A stretch of 35,375 bases of DNA from Rhodobacterales bacterium. Its GTDB lineage: Bacteria > Pseudomonadota > Alphaproteobacteria > Rhodobacterales > Rhodobacteraceae. Where the stretch lies: positions 1 through 35,375 of the forward strand of contig JANYFE010000081.1 of NCBI GenBank assembly GCA_025362795.1. The letters are read 5' to 3'. Both the position numbers and the translations under genes were made by a program. Positions 31,644-35,375 of the stretch are shown here, piece after piece; position 1 is the first letter of the stretch, and every line of letters starts with the position of its first letter. Below the pieces are notes generated by a model. It was not told the DNA's origin. It worked only from the letters and a program-made list of their open reading frames with translations, and ran no database searches.

Positions 31644-32882
31644 ATGAAATTCGGTCAGCTTTCTGATCTCTTTGCAGGCGCTGGAGCCAAACACCTGAGT
31701 GAGGTTGAGGTGAACCGCCTGCGCTCAAATCAGCACGAGTTTCAGGGGGTGGGAGGTTTTCGCGCCTTTCTTGGAACGCCTGCGGAAAAGGTGACATTCC
31801 CGGCTACGTTTTATTGGCTGGATGACGATGACGACATACGACCTGAACGGTTGAATTCCTTCTGTACCTGGAGCGATGTGCGCCGTGGCAAGGTCGGACG
31901 GAGCGCGGAATACCATCTCTACTATTCGGCCGAGTCCGAAGCGGTAGTGCATCGTGCGCGTGCCGGTGATCTCCTTGTCATCGCTAGGACAAAGGATGAC
32001 CGCCTCTTGGCAATGCTGGCACCGGCTGATTCGACGATCGGTGCACAGCTTCTTTGGTTGTTTGGCCTTGACCTGCTTTCCGGTCGACCGGACGCAATTG
32101 AACTCGGCGCAGAAAACAGTGTCAGTCTCGGGCTTGCTGCACGGTCTATTCTCGAAGACTTGGGCATCGAGGCCGAAGAACCGCAGCCAGATGCGCTTGG
32201 TTTGCTGCTTGATACCTTTGGCCTTCGGTTTCCCGGCACGGTCGCGTTCTCCGAATTCGCCCGCAGCACGTTGACTGGCATTGATCCGCGTGCGGCGCCG
32301 GATGAAGCGCTCGTGGCCTGGATGGAGCACGAAGAGGCGCTGTTCCGGCACATGGAGCGCCACGTCGTGGCGGAACGGCTGGCGAACGGTTTCATGATGG
32401 AAGGTACGGCAGACGTCGACGGTTTCCTGTCCTTCTCATTAAGCGTGCAAAACCGCCGCAAGTCGCGCGCAGGCTGGGCATTTGGTCATCATGTCGAAGC
32501 GATCCTGCAGGCGCAGGGGTTGGACTTTAAACGTGAAGCAACTACTGAGAAGCGCAATGCAGCGGACTTCCTTTTTCCTGGCGAATTGCAGTATGCGGAC
32601 CTGGCATTCCCCGCTGACCGGTTGGCGATGCTGGCGGTCAAAACGACATGCAAGGATCGCTGGCGTCAGGTGCTGGCAGAAGCGAACAGAATTCCTGCCA
32701 AACACCTGCTCACTTTGGAACCCGCGATTTCCGAGACCCAGACCGCCGAGATGCAGGCTCAGAGCCTAAAACTGGTTTTGCCTGCGCCACTCCATGCCAC
32801 ATACCGCGAAGCGCAACGGGCTTGGCTTATGAGCTTGAGAGATTTCATTACACTGGTTCAGGGGCATAAAACCATCGCCTGA
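31644..32882 (+). CDS. EcoRII-like type II restriction endonuclease
   Basis: 412 residues from ATG 31644, about the length of EcoRII. The N-terminal half (to about 260) corresponds to the EcoRII effector DNA-binding domain. The C-terminal catalytic domain has RRKSRAGWAFGHHVEAIL, NAADFLFPGELQYADLAFP, and LAVKTTCKDRWRQVLAEANR followed by KHLLTLEPAIS. Asp308 and Lys333, 25 residues apart, fit the PD-(D/E)xK pair; the usual Pro before Asp is Ala. EcoRII-type enzymes are type IIE and need more than one site. With the Dcm-like methylase and Vsr immediately upstream it completes a restriction-modification operon, probably for CCWGG. Its 3' end overlaps the convergent phage-type gene by 25 nt. Confidence 0.9.
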   Translation: MKFGQLSDLFAGAGAKHLSEVEVNRLRSNQHEFQGVGGFRAFLGTPAEKVTFPATFYWLDDDDDIRPERLNSFCTWSDVRRGKVGRSAEYHLYYSAESEAVVHRARAGDLLVIARTKDDRLLAMLAPADSTIGAQLLWLFGLDLLSGRPDAIELGAENSVSLGLAARSILEDLGIEAEEPQPDALGLLLDTFGLRFPGTVAFSEFARSTLTGIDPRAAPDEALVAWMEHEEALFRHMERHVVAERLANGFMMEGTADVDGFLSFSLSVQNRRKSRAGWAFGHHVEAILQAQGLDFKREATTEKRNAADFLFPGELQYADLAFPADRLAMLAVKTTCKDRWRQVLAEANRIPAKHLLTLEPAISETQTAEMQAQSLKLVLPAPLHATYREAQRAWLMSLRDFITLVQGHKTIA

Positions 32883-33544
32883 TGTGGTCGGGGCGACCAC
32901 GGCCGCACCTTCGGCATCGCCCCAGTGACCTCGACTTCCCGCAGCATCCCGCCCGCGATCAACCCATCCCGTACCCAGTCCAGCGCTTGCCACCAATCGT
33001 CATAGCCGCGCCGCGCGGATGCGATCTGCTCTGGATGCGGTCGCCAGGTCACCGGGCATGCGAGAACTTCGACACTGCGCCACTTGCCGCGGGTCAGCAC
33101 GCATTCGGTGCCAACTACGATGGTGGTGGATCGCTCGCCATGCTGGTTGCACTTGGTTTCCACCGGCACGCAGCGTGGAATGACGCCGGGGAGCCAGTCC
33201 GGCGTCATCCCGGCGCGCGCCAGTTCGGCGACATAGATCGCCATGCGCTTGCCACCCAAGCTGTCGGGCATCCCGGCCAAGGTCGCGGCCACGATCTCCG
33301 CATCCTCATGGGTGTAAGACTGCGATTTATGGCCGCCGCCATCCACTTTGCACCCAAGTCGCGCGCGCTGGATCAGCACGTATTCCATGCCAAAGCCAAA
33401 CCCTTCATCGTCAATATCCCGCCGCACTGGCAGTTCCAGCTGCGCCTTTTCCACCCGGAACGCCCATTCCAGGATCGCCTGCACGCCCAGCGCGCGTTTC
33501 ACCCTTACGCCACCGGCGCGTCCGATCCGTCCCTGCATGCTCAT
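32858..33544 (-). CDS. Phage-type hypothetical protein
   Basis: 228 residues from ATG 33542-33544. Visible features are a helical middle (SYTHEDAEIVAATLAGMPDS), a segment TRGKWRSVEVLACPVTWRPH, and a C-terminal part with ARRGYDDWWQALDWVRDGL. I do not recognise a named family. The gene follows the phage-type methylase on the same strand, as in early regions of alphaproteobacterial prophages. Its stop lies inside the end of the EcoRII-like gene (25-nt tail-to-tail overlap), which suggests the restriction operon was inserted right at its end. Confidence 0.7.
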   Translation of the reverse strand: MSMQGRIGRAGGVRVKRALGVQAILEWAFRVEKAQLELPVRRDIDDEGFGFGMEYVLIQRARLGCKVDGGGHKSQSYTHEDAEIVAATLAGMPDSLGGKRMAIYVAELARAGMTPDWLPGVIPRCVPVETKCNQHGERSTTIVVGTECVLTRGKWRSVEVLACPVTWRPHPEQIASARRGYDDWWQALDWVRDGLIAGGMLREVEVTGAMPKVRPWSPRPHQAMVLCP

Positions 33545-33556
33545 GGCAGCATTCCT

Positions 33557-34844
33557 TCAAAGAGGTTCATCTGCGCTGGGCCCTCCGGTCCATCCACCGG
33601 TCGCCAAATCCAGGGGCCCGAGGCCATGGGCAGCCGCGAGAGTGCGCCACGCATGCGCTGCTGCCAGAGGGTTCGAGCGGGTGAACGCCACGGGTTCGAG
33701 AGAGCCCGCGAGGTCCGTTGCCGAGCAGGCGCAGAGCGCGTGACCGATGGGCCAGCCCATCAGCCATCCGACGAAGAGCGGGTTCAGCCGCCGCCGCGCC
33801 CGGGCTTTCAAGACCCTGCGCGACACGACACGCCCATGCGATGCAATCATCGAAGCCCACAGCGGGCGCGAGATCGGGGCGTGATGCGAGGGCTGCAGCC
33901 CATGCGGTGTGATCGCCGGGGCCGGGCGGGTGAAGCCCTGCTCCGCCCGATAGTGCAGGATATCCATCCGGCTCTTGCCATCGGCCCGGGTGATGCTGGC
34001 CGGACTGCTGCCCTTCCAGTTCTGCGCCGCCGGTGTCGGCCATTGCGCTGCTTGTGCACTCAGCTTCGGCTCGCCCCGGCTGTTGATCTTGCCGCGCAAC
34101 CGATCCATCTGGTCGTCGGCCATCGGCGTTTGCCATTGGGCCGCCTGCGCTGGCAGGGGTGGCATCCCGCCCGAGCCATAGCTCTGGCCCGGCCCACCCT
34201 TCGCGCCGTCCGTTGCCTTCGGCGTCGACCAGTTGGTGATGCCCAGCGCCAGCGCCTCGGCTTTCCGCGTGAAGTCGCTGTTCCCGGCCGGGTTGTAGCG
34301 ATCCGTGCCCGGATGCAGGCTCATCGGTGTGGGCCAGGATGAAGATGCGCAACCGCTGGTGCGGCGCACCGACTTCTGCCGCAGAGAACAGGCCCGCCGC
34401 AGGTGTGTAGCCCATGCGCCAAAGTTCTCGCAGCACGGATTCAAGGCCGAGGGTGACGTGACCGGCGACGTTTTCGAGAAAGACCCATTCGGGGGAACAT
34501 TCCCGGATGACGCGGGCGACTTCTGGCCAGAGGTGCCGTGGATCGTCGGCGCCGCCACGCTTTCCGGCGGCGCTGAAGGGCTGGCAGGGATATCCGGCGA
34601 GGACGATGTCGAAGGCACCTCGGAAGGGCCGGGCATCGAAACTGCGGAGATCGTCCCAGATTGGGGCAGGTGCGAAATACCTTGCGCGCTGGGCGGCGAT
34701 GAGAACGGATCGGGGCCAATCTTCCCACTCGACATAGGCGCGGGTGTGGAAGCCGGGCTCGGCGAGCATGACGCCCAGATCCAAGCCTCCGCCGCCTGCG
34801 CAGAGGGACAATCCGTGCCGGGGACGTGACACCATGCCATTCAC
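33557..34844 (-). pseudogene. Phage-type C5-cytosine methyltransferase, frameshifted
   Basis: The first about 170 codons from GTG 34842-34844 encode a clear C5 methylase N-terminus: SLCAGGGGLDLGV (motif I), GYPCQPFSAAGKRGG (motif IV), VFLENVAGH (motif VI) and PHQRLRIFILAH (motif VIII). After that, this frame turns into low-complexity nonsense. The +1 frame instead continues with WPTPMSLHPGTDRYNPAG, NWSTPKATDGAKGGPGQ and, near the end, LNPLFVGWLMGWPIGHALC, typical of the C-terminal half of phage methylases. The switch falls at about 34310-34350, where one stretch reads ILAHTD in one frame and WPTPMS in the other. A small out-of-frame deletion is the simplest explanation. It starts by GTGA overlap with the upstream gene. 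Confidence 0.75.
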
Positions 34845-35375
34845 CGCACCCCCCGCTGCCGAAGGCGTTCGGGGGTGACAAGGCCACGGGCCAGCATGGC
34901 ATCACGGATGGTGTTGCTGATCACGCTCTGGGGCAGGTAGCCATCTGCGTTGACCATCCTGGCGTAGAACGCTGCCTTTTCGTCATCGCTGAGCGGAAGC
35001 TTCACGTCGCACTTGCGCTGCCGCTTTGTCTTTTTGCCGTTGGCGTTGGCCGTTGCAGTTATCGCATCGCGCTGGGCGGCGCGTTCCATTAACCGATCGA
35101 GGGCTTTGGGTCCATCGGGCGGATTGGGATGATTGCCGCGGCTCTCGGTGGCAATCTCAATGATCCGATCTTCGCTAAGCCCCAGATCATCCCGCCAGCG
35201 CTGGACATGGAGCCGTGCTGGCGAACCCTGCCACCAAGCTGGCAGGGCGGCATTGGCGGCGAAGCCCAGCGCGTTCAGCAGCTCTGCGAAAAACCGATCA
35301 AAATCGGAATCTCGCGCTCGCGCATCCTCCTCCTCCTCCTTTACAGGTTTACTTAGGGGTTCTCTTACAAGGTTA
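34841..35375 (-). CDS. Phage-type protein, N-terminus beyond the window
   Basis: The frame ending at TGA 34841-34843 is open through ATG 35089 all the way to the right edge, giving at least 177 residues (from about REPLSKPVKEEEEDARARD onward). The internal ATG at 35089 is therefore unlikely to be the true start. The C-terminal part is basic then helical (KKTKRQRKCDVKLPLSDDEK; LPQSVISNTIRDAMLARGL). The run FDRFFAELLNALGF and RLHVQRWRDDLGLSEDRI upstream looks like a replication or DNA-binding protein of a phage, but I cannot name it. It is coupled to the methylase pseudogene by a 4-nt overlap. Confidence 0.65.
   Translation of the reverse strand, partial: NLVREPLSKPVKEEEEDARARDSDFDRFFAELLNALGFAANAALPAWWQGSPARLHVQRWRDDLGLSEDRIIEIATESRGNHPNPPDGPKALDRLMERAAQRDAITATANANGKKTKRQRKCDVKLPLSDDEKAAFYARMVNADGYLPQSVISNTIRDAMLARGLVTPERLRQRGVR

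Noticed and set aside
33567-34844. Single intact 425-codon methylase
   Set aside because: After motif VIII the frame loses all methylase features, while the neighbouring frame carries the typical phage methylase C-terminus.
35275-35341. Short minus-strand frame starting at ATG 35325 behind a very strong GGAGG run
   Set aside because: It is only 16 codons and lies inside the larger frame running off the window. The GGAGG run encodes Glu residues of that protein.

Overview
The window looks like a chromosomal accessory region (a defence island next to prophage-type genes) from a G+C-rich alphaproteobacterium, probably Rhodobacterales (Paracoccus/Rhodobacter-like). This is inferred from base composition, codon choice, the DUF3489-type gene set and the style of the phage genes. 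No housekeeping gene or rRNA fixes the taxon. No tRNA or CRISPR array was found. || Left edge (1-2867): the 3' end of an IS30-family transposase, a yaeQ homologue, then a tightly coupled two-gene unit (967-2666) of unknown proteins that both carry a Gly/Ala-rich hydrophobic segment. A 99-bp MITE-like element with 9-bp inverted ends and an ATTA duplication lies in the convergent gap behind it. || Core (2868-20616): a large DISARM-like locus. The minus strand carries an SNF2-type helicase (DrmD-like) coupled by an 8-nt overlap to an unrecognised 1031-aa protein. Divergent from them is a four-gene plus-strand operon: a UvrD-like helicase, DrmA (SF2 helicase), DrmB (zinc ribbons plus DUF1998), and a NERD-domain SF1 helicase whose nuclease motif looks damaged. 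The gap between the two transcripts holds a strong dyad. Convergent with the operon is a C5-cytosine methyltransferase, which is itself divergent from a Vsr endonuclease. DrmA+DrmB and a C5 methylase match the DISARM theme, but no PLD nuclease (DrmC) or DrmE is visible, and three other large proteins are added. This is the best candidate for an undescribed system in the window. || Middle (20617-27734): three small genes ending in a DUF3489 protein, then a 1702-residue fusion of DEDD exonuclease, RecQ helicase and UvrD helicase. It is followed by a cluster of TGG(C/A)TTCC repeats around an A+T-rich att-like core, and a minus-strand intrinsic terminator. || Right (27735-35375): two small exported proteins, a DnaQ-like exonuclease with a BRCT domain, then a complete EcoRII-type restriction-modification unit (HTH-bearing Dcm-like methylase, Vsr, EcoRII-like endonuclease) with a probable autoregulatory operator. 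Phage-type genes on the minus strand close the window: an unknown protein, a frameshifted third C5 methylase, and a gene running off the right edge. || How the parts may work together: the core probably recognises and unwinds or degrades invading DNA while a C5 methylase marks self. The EcoRII-type unit is a separate restriction barrier, and each Vsr would repair T:G mismatches arising from deaminated 5-methylcytosine.
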